Below are positions 56,150-64,000 of a stretch of DNA of 64,000 nt, one piece after another. Positions within the stretch are counted from its first letter, which is position 1. Each line of letters starts with the position of its first letter. The notes beneath the pieces are model-generated. The model worked only from the letters and a program-made list of their open reading frames with translations. It made no database searches and was not told the origin of the DNA. Source of the DNA: Leptospira inadai serovar Lyme str. 10 (lineage in GTDB: Bacteria; Spirochaetota; Leptospiria; Leptospirales; Leptospiraceae); contig NZ_AHMM02000005.1 in the NCBI RefSeq assembly GCF_000243675.2, positions 13,556-77,555 on the forward strand, given 5' to 3'. The translations under genes and the position numbers were made by a program.

Positions 56150-56953
56150 CTATAGTCGATTCAGGTAGAAATCGGAAGAGATACTACCGATCAGGGTGGT
56201 TCTCCGATACAAGTTAATTGAAAAAGGAATGAGAGAAGAGCGCTCCAATTTTCGGTACCCTTCCATATAACGTCTGGTATCGTCTCCGAATAAACGCATA
56301 TCCACCATGGTCTCCGCGATATTCTCATGAATATCGTTATCGTTTATTATTCTGGGAATGCTGCCCCTGCTACCCTTTAGTTTTTCCGAGACTTCCAGCA
56401 AGTTCCGAAAGGTAACATGAATATCGTTTTGATTTTCCCGGATGATTCCTGTGGAAGCCGCAAAGAAATCATCGTAATATTTCGCGGAAGGCGCAAAATC
56501 GGGAACGTTTTCCTCTTCTTCCTTATATGTCGGCTTAAAAAATCCCATATTCGATCGGCCTTCCGCATTGCCTGGATCGATATCTATCGTTCTACCGGAC
56601 AGAACCGTCGCCGTCCGAAAGCTGATATTATAATTCGCGTACAATGTGATCGGGTCGGCCAGTCGTATCGTAATTTCGACGGCTTTCTTTCGAAGCGGGT
56701 CCAAAAACCGTTTATCCGGAACCTCTTCGATCGGAACCACGTCCACGTCCCGAACTAAACCCTTCTCAACCCCGAGAATGCTAACCGAGGTTCCGGGCCG
56801 AATTCCCTGAGACTTTGGATAATAGATTTTGAGAGTATACGGATAGATATCTTTCGTTCCGGCTCTCTCCAGAACGGAATGATAGAGCAGCAAAAAGAAT
56901 ACGAAAAAGAACGCTAGTCCTAAATGAACGGGGGACGGTTTTGGAAATTTCAT
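56150..56953 (-). CDS. MCE/MlaD-family protein
   Basis: From 56953 the product is 267 residues: one membrane helix ([20 protein letters not shown]), then an MCE domain ([37 protein letters not shown]). It would bind lipids in transport between the membranes. No Mla ATPase or permease is adjacent. Divergent from ftsQ. A start at 57004 is less likely. Confidence 0.87.
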   Translation of the reverse strand: MKFPKPSPVHLGLAFFFVFFLLLYHSVLERAGTKDIYPYTLKIYYPKSQGIRPGTSVSILGVEKGLVRDVDVVPIEEVPDKRFLDPLRKKAVEITIRLADPITLYANYNISFRTATVLSGRTIDIDPGNAEGRSNMGFFKPTYKEEEENVPDFAPSAKYYDDFFAASTGIIRENQNDIHVTFRNLLEVSEKLKGSRGSIPRIINDNDIHENIAETMVDMRLFGDDTRRYMEGYRKLERSSLIPFSINLYRRTTLIGSISSDFYLNRL

Positions 56954-57100
56954 CGATTCGGAACTTTTCCCGCCTAGAGTATGTCGGTATTCGGGAGATA
57001 GCAACTAAAACGTTCCCAGAAAGTCGAAAATCAAACGGGAAACTCCGATTTTTCCCGATAGGATACTTAGGAAGGAAGAAAAAGGCCCTTAGAAAGCTCT

Positions 57101-57844
57101 ATGAGACATAATCTAATTGACTTTCTGAAAGATTCCATTCAAAAAAGAACAAGTTGGTGGCTCCTGGCCATTCTGGCTCTGCTCGTCGGCAGTCTTGGAT
57201 GGGGATTCAAAAAAGGAACCCTTCCCCAGGAGTTGAACAAACTTATCCTGACCGGACACGAGACGCTCAAGACGGAAGAAATCGTTCAAATCATGGGAAT
57301 CCAACCTGGAACTTCTTTCGAAAATTACGACCTGAGTCTCATGGAAAGTCGCCTAACGTCTCATCCTCGAATCAAAAAAGCCAGACTGGAAAAAAAGTCG
57401 GATGATCAACTATTCGTCGAGATTACCGAACGAAAACCGGTCTATCTCGTCAATTCCGACGGTCATCTATTCGAGATAGATTCCGAATTGAAAGTTTTAT
57501 CCAAAGATGATGTTCGGACTCCTGGATTGACCGTGCTCTCGGGAACCTTCCCTCGGGAAGGTGGATTCGTCAGCGGTGCCGCGTTCAAAGATTTGTATAT
57601 CTCGGTTGAGAACGCATTTCGCTCCTATCCGGCCCTAAAAACGAGAGTGTCCGAAGTCTCGCTTCACGAAGATGGAGAGATCTTCGTTTATACGGATGCC
57701 CCGATCCCGGTAAGAGTGCAAATAGGTACTTTATTCCAAATCGAACAAGTCAGAAAGCTATACGCAGTCCTTGCCTATCTCGAAAAAGAAAAAGTCAAAC
57801 CACGATTAGTGGATATCCGCGGAGAGGACGCGGTCTATCATTAA
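57101..57844 (+). CDS. ftsQ: Cell division protein FtsQ
   Basis: The 247-residue protein has a short cytosolic tail, one membrane helix ([18 protein letters not shown]), a POTRA domain ([20 protein letters not shown]), and a beta domain ([20 protein letters not shown]). It links early and late divisome proteins. It precedes ftsA by four bases. Confidence 0.93.
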   Translation: MRHNLIDFLKDSIQKRTSWWLLAILALLVGSLGWGFKKGTLPQELNKLILTGHETLKTEEIVQIMGIQPGTSFENYDLSLMESRLTSHPRIKKARLEKKSDDQLFVEITERKPVYLVNSDGHLFEIDSELKVLSKDDVRTPGLTVLSGTFPREGGFVSGAAFKDLYISVENAFRSYPALKTRVSEVSLHEDGEIFVYTDAPIPVRVQIGTLFQIEQVRKLYAVLAYLEKEKVKPRLVDIRGEDAVYH

Positions 57845-57848
57845 GCGA

Positions 57849-59075
57849 ATGGAAGCTTCCGAAAGAACAATCGTGGCGTTAGATTTAGGAACTTCGCTTA
57901 CTAAAGTCGTCGTTGGACGTCCCATTTCGGAGTACGAAACCGAAATCATCGGCACGGGCTCCTTCCCGTCCTCCGGGATCAAGAACGGAGCGATCGTAAA
58001 TATAGAGGCGACGACCCGTTCCATTGTGGAAGCGGTTAGCGAGGCCGAATTGATGTGCGGACAGGAAATCACGTCGGTCGTGGTGAACGTCACCGGGAAG
58101 TCCGTAAGAGCCGATAATTCCAAAGGAGTCGTGGCGATAACCAATCGAGACCGAGCCGTAACGGAGCCGGACGTAGTCAGAGTCATAGAAGCCGCGCAAG
58201 CCATACGAGTTCCGGCAGACCAGGAAATCATACACGTACTGTCCAAGGAATTTTCCGTGGACGATCAAACCTCCATTAAAGATCCGATCGGAATGACCGG
58301 AGTCAGACTAGAGGCGGAAGTTCACATCGTCACCGCAGGAATTACAGCACTTCATAATTTAGAAAAATGTGTTGAAGCTGCAGGATTAGTGGAAGAGGCT
58401 CGTGTTCTTTCCAGTCTTGCTTCCTCCGAGGCGGTATTGACTTCCGGAGAGAAGGACCTGGGAACCGCGGTATTGGATATCGGAGCGGGAATTTGCGACT
58501 TGATCATTTACATAGACGGGGGAATCGCCTACTCCGCGATCATTCCGTTCGGAGGTTATAACGTAACGTCCGATCTCTCCATCGGTCTAAAAACGACCAT
58601 TGAAACCGCCGAACTATTAAAAAAACGATATGGACATTGCACTCTCGACGAGATGGATCCGACGGAGACCGTGGAAATTCCCCCGATTAGCGGACGTCCT
58701 GCTCGCTCCGTTTTGCGGGAAGAGTTGGTGAATATTATCGAACCGCGTATGAGAGAAATATTCGAAATGGTGGATGCCGAATTGGTAAAATCGGGAAAAA
58801 AATCGTTTCTTGCAGGCGGAGCGATTCTTACGGGCGGCGGAAGTCTTTTGGAAGGAATCGAATCTTTGGCCGAGGATGTCTTTCATCTGACGGTCACTCG
58901 AGCCCGGCCCGCCGGACTTTCCGGTTTGGCCGAAAGAGTTTCTTCTCCCGAATTTTCGACGGCAGTAGGACTCATTAAATATGCGTCTCGCTTAGGTGAG
59001 ATGGAGCAGAAATCCCAAGATCGTACCGAGTCCTGGGGTAAAAAACTCCGCAGATGGATCGAAGAGAATTTATAG
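57849..59075 (+). CDS. ftsA: Cell division protein FtsA
   Basis: The 408-residue actin-like ATPase has [15 protein letters not shown] (phosphate 1), an SHS2 insert ([15 protein letters not shown]), [15 protein letters not shown] (phosphate 2), and [11 protein letters not shown]-terminal amphipathic tail ([13 protein letters not shown]) tethers FtsZ to the membrane. Confidence 0.97.
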   Translation: MEASERTIVALDLGTSLTKVVVGRPISEYETEIIGTGSFPSSGIKNGAIVNIEATTRSIVEAVSEAELMCGQEITSVVVNVTGKSVRADNSKGVVAITNRDRAVTEPDVVRVIEAAQAIRVPADQEIIHVLSKEFSVDDQTSIKDPIGMTGVRLEAEVHIVTAGITALHNLEKCVEAAGLVEEARVLSSLASSEAVLTSGEKDLGTAVLDIGAGICDLIIYIDGGIAYSAIIPFGGYNVTSDLSIGLKTTIETAELLKKRYGHCTLDEMDPTETVEIPPISGRPARSVLREELVNIIEPRMREIFEMVDAELVKSGKKSFLAGGAILTGGGSLLEGIESLAEDVFHLTVTRARPAGLSGLAERVSSPEFSTAVGLIKYASRLGEMEQKSQDRTESWGKKLRRWIEENL

Positions 59076-59123
59076 ATTTCCGGAGATTTCGGAATCGTTT
59101 GTACGGCCTAAGGAAGGTGAAAT

Positions 59124-60326
59124 ATGTTACGTTTCGAAGAAGAAGCAGATAAGACAAGTCCAGCCATAATTAAAGTCCTAGGTATAGGCGGAGGCGGCAT
59201 GAATGCGGTCGCGCGCATGGCTCATTCCAGTTTGAGAGGAGTGGAATACGTCATCATGAATACCGACGAGCAAGTACTGCGCCGCTCGGATATAGAAAAT
59301 CGAATCACTCTCGGATCCAAAATCACGAGAGGAATGGGAGCGGGAGGAGATCCCGAACTCGGGGCAAAAGCTGCGGAGGAAGATCGAGACAGAATTCAAT
59401 CGATAATCCAAGGAGCCGATATGGTTTTCGTCACGGCGGGGATGGGGGGCGGAACGGGAACCGGCGCGGCTCCCATTATCGCAAAGATTGCGAAAGAAAT
59501 GAAATGCCTTGTAGTCGGAGTAGTCACCATTCCTTTTTCGTTCGAAGGTCGGCGCAGAATGGAGTTAGCCAAACGCGGAATCGATCAATTACGAAGCTAC
59601 GTGGACACACTTATTTTAGTGAATAACGAGTCGATTTTTCAAGTCGTGGACAGAGACACTCCGATCGATCAAGCGTTCCGAGTCATCGACGATATTTTGT
59701 TAAACGCAGTTAGAGGAATTAGCGATATCGTAAACAATCCCGGCATTATCAATGTGGATTTTGCCGACGTAAAAGTCATTATGAGAGACACCGGCGACGC
59801 GGTCATGGGTGTCGGCGAAGGCAGCGGCGAGAAGAAAGTATCGGAGGCCGTGAATTATGCGATCGATAACGCGCTTTTGGATTCGCGTTCGATCGCAGGA
59901 GCAACGTCTCTTCTCATCAATGTAACCGGAGGAACGGATCTTACGATTTCGGATTGGAACGAAGTGTCTCAGATCATCACGTCGCAAGTCGATCCGAACG
60001 CGAATATTATCGTGGGATTAACCGAAGATCCCGAATTAGAAAAAAAGATCCGAGTGACGGTGATTGCAACCGGATTCAATAAACGCCCGGCAAGCTTACC
60101 GACAAATTCGAGCGTCAAATATCCGACAGGGCAACTGCAAAGAAAAGTCGTCGGCTTGACGGAACAAACTCCCCTGGAAGAGCAACGTCCATCCTATCGC
60201 ACGGAGCCCGAGCGAATCACGGATGCCGAAACGGTTCGGTCCCTAAAGACTCGCTCGGGGCAGACTTCCACTCGTGAAGATTACGATATTCCGGCTTTTA
60301 TGCGCAGAAGCGAAAAAGGAAAATAA
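59124..60326 (+). CDS. ftsZ: Cell division protein FtsZ
   Basis: The 400-residue tubulin-like GTPase forms the division ring. The tubulin signature [10 protein letters not shown] is at 108-117, with [12 protein letters not shown] at the start and [11 protein letters not shown]. The tail ends in a conserved DIPAFMRR peptide that binds FtsA. AAGGAAGGTG is the ribosome site. Convergent with the LipL41-like gene, eight bases apart. Confidence 0.98.
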   Translation: MLRFEEEADKTSPAIIKVLGIGGGGMNAVARMAHSSLRGVEYVIMNTDEQVLRRSDIENRITLGSKITRGMGAGGDPELGAKAAEEDRDRIQSIIQGADMVFVTAGMGGGTGTGAAPIIAKIAKEMKCLVVGVVTIPFSFEGRRRMELAKRGIDQLRSYVDTLILVNNESIFQVVDRDTPIDQAFRVIDDILLNAVRGISDIVNNPGIINVDFADVKVIMRDTGDAVMGVGEGSGEKKVSEAVNYAIDNALLDSRSIAGATSLLINVTGGTDLTISDWNEVSQIITSQVDPNANIIVGLTEDPELEKKIRVTVIATGFNKRPASLPTNSSVKYPTGQLQRKVVGLTEQTPLEEQRPSYRTEPERITDAETVRSLKTRSGQTSTREDYDIPAFMRRSEKGK

Positions 60327-60334
60327 GGTAAGGA

Positions 60335-61411
60335 CTATTCCTCGATCGCTTCCGCCGCAGAGGACGCGATCTTGCTTAAATCTTTTAGATAGCCTTTTTT
60401 ATTGCTTCCGAGTTTGATTGCGGAATCGTATAATTCCGCAGCTTTTTCAAAATCTCCCTGAGAGAAATAATAGGTGGCAAGATTCGCCTTGGCAGCCCAG
60501 CTTTTGCCGGCGGATTTTGCATCCGCTTTTTCCCAAGCTAACTTTGCTCGATTGAAACTGGGAGTGTCGCCTTTAATCTCTTCGTATCCTTCCGAAAGAT
60601 AAAAAGCTATCTCCGGATCGTCATCGTCGGTAAAAATTCGAATGTTTTTCGTTTCCGCTTTCGGCGATAGCTTAATTTCCATTTCCGGAATCACTTCCGT
60701 TAAGGCTTGCGATAAGGATTCCAGCAGAGCCGGACAGGACGTCGCTCCGACGCTATTGTAAATCGTGGAAGGTTTGGAGATAACGGCTTTTTTAGATTCT
60801 CCGGTATCGACTCGCACTAAAGTAGCTTCTATAGGTAAAAGCAACTTTCGAACACCGGTGGGCTTCAGTACCGGATCATTATTAGACCGAATCGGAGCCG
60901 ACGAACGACGGTGTCCACGCCTATTATTGGAATTAGCGTTTGCAGCGGCTTGCAAAATCAACATTCCCATTGCCATGTAATCTGCACGCATTTCCAAGCT
61001 ACACTCATAAACCGGCTTTGCGACACTGATATAAAGAATCGCCTCCACTCCGAGTAATTCGCCTAATTTGGCCCGACCATTCGTTATTCCGGTGAGAGAC
61101 AAGCTCGCCTCGTCTATAATATCCGCTCGTTTACTAAGATCGACCATCTTAAAATAGGAATCTTCCGAGAAAGCCTGGAAAATCTTTGCCGGTACGATTC
61201 GAAGGAAAGCTTGGCTAACGTCGGAATCCTGGCCCCAGACATCGGCAGTCGGCGGCTCGACTGCCAAAGCGACGACTCGGACTCCTTTCAGAAAATGCCG
61301 GAGTTCTCGGCCTTCTTTGGTTTGAGGAAAGGAAGGATATTCGACCGAAACTCTTTGACAAGAAAGCCAAAGAATCGCTCCAACCAAGAATCCAAGGAGT
61401 ATTCTTCTCAT
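60335..61411 (-). CDS. lipL41: LipL41-like outer-membrane lipoprotein
   Basis: The 358-residue lipoprotein has a signal peptide ending at Cys18 (LWLSC) and closely follows the known LipL41 pattern: VEYPSFPQTKEGRELRHFL, VDLSKRADIIDEASLSLTGI, GVEAILYISVAKPVYECSLE, and a TPR-like end (AAKANLATYYFSQGDFEKAA). LipL41 is a major leptospiral lipoprotein reported to bind haem. The known partner gene lep is not found beside it: only eight bases separate it from ftsZ. It differs by an RGHRR insert near residue 166, so it may be a paralogue. Confidence 0.85.
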   Translation of the reverse strand: MRRILLGFLVGAILWLSCQRVSVEYPSFPQTKEGRELRHFLKGVRVVALAVEPPTADVWGQDSDVSQAFLRIVPAKIFQAFSEDSYFKMVDLSKRADIIDEASLSLTGITNGRAKLGELLGVEAILYISVAKPVYECSLEMRADYMAMGMLILQAAANANSNNRRGHRRSSAPIRSNNDPVLKPTGVRKLLLPIEATLVRVDTGESKKAVISKPSTIYNSVGATSCPALLESLSQALTEVIPEMEIKLSPKAETKNIRIFTDDDDPEIAFYLSEGYEEIKGDTPSFNRAKLAWEKADAKSAGKSWAAKANLATYYFSQGDFEKAAELYDSAIKLGSNKKGYLKDLSKIASSAAEAIEE

Positions 61412-61663
61412 TTTATGTCCGATCTATTATTCTTCAGGATTGTACATCGTTAACAAGAGCCTTCCACATAATTTTTACCGCCAAGATGAATCCGCAAAAA
61501 AAATTATTTCGAACTCCCCGTCTTCATCATCGGTTTCCATTTCTATGCTTCAAAAATTCCGTATTTCGTTCCCAACTCTTCAAGAAAGAACCGCACTAGT
61601 CGCTCTTTTTATTTTTCCATATCACCAATGCGATCACACTCGAATTTAAATCCACGTTTTCCT

Positions 61664-62413
61664 CTAGGCGGCGGTAAGGATTAAAGGACCGGAATCCGTT
61701 ACGATGACGGAATGTTCGAATTGTGCCACAAAGGAACCGTCCGGAGTTCGAAGAGTCCAACCGTCTCCGTCTTCCCTAAAATCCTCGGCACCGGTCGAGA
61801 CGAAGGTTTCTATCGCGATTACCTGGCCCGATTGCAATTTTCTCCGATCCCTCGGTTCATAATAATTCAAAACATCAAAAGGTTCTTCATGCAAAGCGCT
61901 ACCAACTCCATGACCGCAAAGCGAACGGATCACTTTGAACCCGTTTTGCTTTGCCGTGTATTCGATGGCCTTACCGATATCATTCATTCTATTTCCTGAA
62001 TAAACGTGGGTTAATGCGTTCTTCAGGGCAAGAGCGGAAGTTTCGAGTAAGAATGATAACTTCCCGGATTCGGACGATCCTATTAGAAAACTTGCACCCG
62101 TGTCGGCAAAATATCCGTTTAATTCGAGAGAGACATCTATGTTTACTAGATCACCATCTTTTAAACGTCTTTGACCGGGAATGCCGTGGGCGATTTCATC
62201 ACCGACACTGATACAAGTATGACCGGGAAATTTATAGGACAGCATAGGAGCGCTTCTCGCGCCGAAGCCGGAAAAAAAATCGAAACCGATGCGGTCCAGT
62301 TCGGCAGTACTGATTCCGGCGACTGCCGCTTTTCTCATATAATTTAAAGTTTCGGCAACGACCTTACCGACTCGTCGAAGCGCTTCCAGATCTTCTTTAG
62401 TTCTCACAGTCAT
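61664..62413 (-). CDS. map: Type I methionine aminopeptidase
   Basis: With start at 62413 the enzyme has 249 residues. The five metal ligands are visible: Asp93, Asp104, His168, Glu202, Glu233, plus catalytic His76. It removes the first Met from new proteins. Upstream in-frame codons to 62449 are less likely. A 252-base spacer without a gene separates it from the LipL41-like gene. Confidence 0.94.
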   Translation of the reverse strand: MTVRTKEDLEALRRVGKVVAETLNYMRKAAVAGISTAELDRIGFDFFSGFGARSAPMLSYKFPGHTCISVGDEIAHGIPGQRRLKDGDLVNIDVSLELNGYFADTGASFLIGSSESGKLSFLLETSALALKNALTHVYSGNRMNDIGKAIEYTAKQNGFKVIRSLCGHGVGSALHEEPFDVLNYYEPRDRRKLQSGQVIAIETFVSTGAEDFREDGDGWTLRTPDGSFVAQFEHSVIVTDSGPLILTAA

Positions 62414-62534
62414 AAAAGAAACTATTTCGAAAGAAAGAAAAGGATGCAAACGATTTCACAAATCTTGCCTTCCATTAAATAATAATCATTTTAGGAAAGT
62501 GAAATCGGTTCTTGCTAAGTTATCGCTATGAAAT

Positions 62535-63167
62535 TCAAATTTTATTCTTTACTAGTTGAAACGTAAAGAGCAACTCACGGGCGATTCTTTCGCAGGTTTC
62601 CAGATATTTAGAAGCGACCTCCGAAGTATCGTCGGAGGATTTCGGGTCCTCAAAGGGCAGACTAATCCGGGCCTCCGCTCCGGCAACGTAAGGGCAGGCT
62701 TCGTCGGCGGTCGAACAAACCATGATCACGATAAAATCGCGATGAGGATTGGGAGGGTCCGAAAATTTTTTGGAAAAGGCGATTAGCGCGGGCGTGCCAT
62801 CGGCCCAACGAATCGAATATTTCGGATTCCGGGGAGGTCCCTCGTTTTCGATTCTAAAACCGATGGTTTCCAATGCCGTAATCGCATTCGGATGGAATGT
62901 GGAAATTTCAGTCCCGCCCGAAAAGGCTTTGATACCCGGAACACCCAGAAATTGCGGAATGGCCGCCCCAAAAATTTGGGAAATTTGACTCCGCCTGGAA
63001 TTCTGGGTGCATACAAATAGAATCGTAGCCTTACTTCTTTTTTCGAATGATTCCAAAATGGATTCGGAAAACTGGGTCAGTATTCTCTTCCGATCCGGCA
63101 AAATGCCTTCCGTTTCGGTTTGTCTCTCATGTAAGAAATTTCTAAGATTTTGAAATAATGGGGACAT
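62535..63167 (-). CDS. Low-molecular-weight phosphatase/arsenate reductase-like protein
   Basis: From 63167 the product has 210 residues. The P-loop CTQNSRRS (Cys53, Arg59) is the CX5R motif of low-molecular-weight tyrosine phosphatases and related arsenate reductases; DPPNPHRDF could hold the catalytic Asp. A 45-residue helical extension precedes the domain. Either dephosphorylation or arsenate reduction is possible; no ars genes are near. Longer starts run into the repeat and were rejected. Confidence 0.85.
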   Translation of the reverse strand: MSPLFQNLRNFLHERQTETEGILPDRKRILTQFSESILESFEKRSKATILFVCTQNSRRSQISQIFGAAIPQFLGVPGIKAFSGGTEISTFHPNAITALETIGFRIENEGPPRNPKYSIRWADGTPALIAFSKKFSDPPNPHRDFIVIMVCSTADEACPYVAGAEARISLPFEDPKSSDDTSEVASKYLETCERIARELLFTFQLVKNKI

Positions 63168-63230
63168 GCGAGAGGATTTTAGGAGCTTCGTTTCTCCAAG
63201 CAAGCTAGTTTCTTTGAGATGTACGGAATT

Positions 63231-63404
63231 CAGAGGACAGAGGTCAGAAGACAGATGCATTCGCTTCGCTCACGCTAGACAGAAGCTGCTCGATGTTGGA
63301 AAGGTTACAGAAGTAGAGGAGATATCTACTGTAATGCAGGAATTTTTCTCTATAACGTGGAAACTCGGCTCATCAATGTTCTGTCTTCAGTCCTCTGTCC
63401 TCTG
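63231..63404 (+). repeat. Heptad-ended dispersed element, copy D
   Basis: It starts CAGAGGACAGAGGTCAGAAG, continues with TTCGCTTCGCTCACGCTAG, the block AGACAGAAGCTGCT, a standard core (GTAGA/TCTAC arms at about 63313-63330), GAAACTCGGCTCATCAATG, and a short right end TCCTCTGTCCTCTG. The core is nearly identical to copies B and C. It lies between the phosphatase gene and a membrane-regulator gene that diverge. Confidence 0.85.
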
Positions 63405-63490
63405 CAAGACAGATGCGCTCGCTTTGCTCACGCTAGACAGAAGCTGCTAGATGTTGGAAATGCTGGGGTAGGAGGAAGAATCTACTATGT
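63405..63490 (+). repeat. Heptad-ended element, partial copy E
   Basis: It follows copy D after CAAGACAGA and has GATGCGCTCGCTTTGCTCAC, AGACAGAAGCTGCTAGATG, then a core reduced to GTAG/CTAC arms before it breaks off at about 63490. The right half is missing. The layout D then E copies that of A then B. Confidence 0.7.
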
Positions 63491-63627
63491 TTTTTAATTT
63501 ATTAACAAGTCATTTACACACTTGAGCTGTCACCCCCCTGATACCCCCGCATCGAAAATCCAGTAACACCTCGCTCCAACATAATTCGTTTTTAAAAAAA
63601 TTGTTGTCAGGGAAATAGAAATAATTA

Positions 63628-63700
63628 TCTGTCCTCTGTCCTCTGTCCTCTGTCCTCTGTCCTCTGTCCTCTGTCCTCTGTCCTCTGTCCTCTGTCCTCT
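63628..63700 (+). repeat. Pure heptanucleotide tandem array
   Basis: Ten exact copies of GTCCTCT (63631-63700) preceded by TCT. This is the same heptad as the right end of the elements, but without any core. It is likely unstable in copy number. It ends six bases before TTGACA (63707), a possible -35 box for the downstream gene. Confidence 0.9.
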
Positions 63701-63742
63701 AATTCCTTGACAGCTCGGCAAACTAGTCGGATCTTTCTTGGC

Positions 63743-64000
63743 ATGCCAAACTCATCCTATTTACTAGGAAACCAGCCTGAAACCGGCCCGTGGTTGGCGA
63801 TTCTTTGGTGGATGGTTCATTTCGGTATTTCTCTGGGATTTCTTATGTGTTTAGGGCAGATCGTTATCGAACGAAAAACCGCCCTGAATAGACTCCTGGC
63901 CTTGCTGTTTGCCTCGATTGGGATTTTCCAAGCATGCTCAGCCTCCATCCTTTCGGGCTTTTATCAGACGATGCCGCTCCTATCTCTCGCTTATTTACCG
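63743..64000 (+). CDS. Membrane-linked regulator, 5' part (probably AraC type)
   Basis: The frame is open for 86 codons from ATG 63743 to the edge. Three membrane helices are seen (WLAILWWMVHFGISLGFLMC; LLALLFASIGIFQACSASIL; the third starts near the end). Leptospira has many regulators with six to seven such helices followed by an AraC domain, which is the best guess; the DNA-binding part is outside. Confidence 0.7.
   Translation, partial: MPNSSYLLGNQPETGPWLAILWWMVHFGISLGFLMCLGQIVIERKTALNRLLALLFASIGIFQACSASILSGFYQTMPLLSLAYLP

Noticed and set aside
63628..63700. Possible CRISPR array
   Set aside because: The repeats are seven bases and contiguous, with no spacers and no cas genes.

Overview
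The window reads as a chromosomal segment of a spirochaete of the genus Leptospira. The strongest pointers are a close LipL41-type lipoprotein downstream of ftsZ, periplasmic-flagellum genes (motA, motB, fliL, flbD), a Fur-box-led imelysin/di-haem operon of the LruB type, many lipoproteins with relaxed lipoboxes, and two 7TM-DISM membrane receptors. The species cannot be fixed from the sequence. No rRNA, tRNA, CRISPR array, prophage or transposase gene was seen.

Layout. 1-1264: 5' part of a large Ig-like lipoprotein (minus strand, runs off the edge). 1479-1857: two copies of a dispersed element with heptanucleotide ends, then a TetR regulator with a perfect operator. 3484-9537: housekeeping (valS, purD, a conserved unknown, prfB). 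9512-16464: metabolic and accessory genes (adenosine deaminase family, DegT aminotransferase, nitrilase, YdeI-like) with decay, namely a shortened GyrI-like gene, an inorganic pyrophosphatase remnant and a truncated SDR. 16513-20258: a third repeat element, a WYL regulator, a diguanylate cyclase, a methyltransferase and an HdeD-like protein. 20288-29399: 7TM-DISM/AraC receptor, RND pump with TolC-like partner, small lipoprotein and OprP-like porin. 29559-37953: MarR/DUF4442 pair facing a gene with an in-frame stop, then aquaglyceroporin, DinB, KTSC, a 7TM-DISM/SpoIIE phosphatase, a Tet-like MFS pump and others. 38192-42635: Fur box, structured leader, then imelysin, di-haem oxidoreductase, imelysin. 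42743-51790: MAPEG, PhoU, truncated haemoglobin, CDGSH protein, HxlR, esterase, a three-gene SDR/thiolase/OB-fold cassette, cytochrome c, STAS. 51840-60326: kdsB, flagellar motor genes, glycosyltransferase, MCE protein, then ftsQ-ftsA-ftsZ. 60335-64000: LipL41-like lipoprotein, map, low-molecular-weight phosphatase, a fourth and a partial fifth repeat copy, a pure heptad array, and the start of a membrane-linked regulator.

How the genes work together. The imelysin operon looks like an iron-responsive surface and periplasmic system. The RND, TolC and porin genes form an envelope transport block in which no membrane-fusion gene is visible. The flagellar stator genes run into kdsB (lipopolysaccharide Kdo activation). 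The division genes ftsQAZ are adjacent and co-oriented.

The most unusual signals are: (1) the heptad-ended elements, which in all three places lie between divergent genes and directly upstream of a regulator gene; (2) a leader upstream of the first imelysin that can form either a terminator-like hairpin or a competing hairpin; (3) a small gene opposite marR interrupted by one in-frame TAG.
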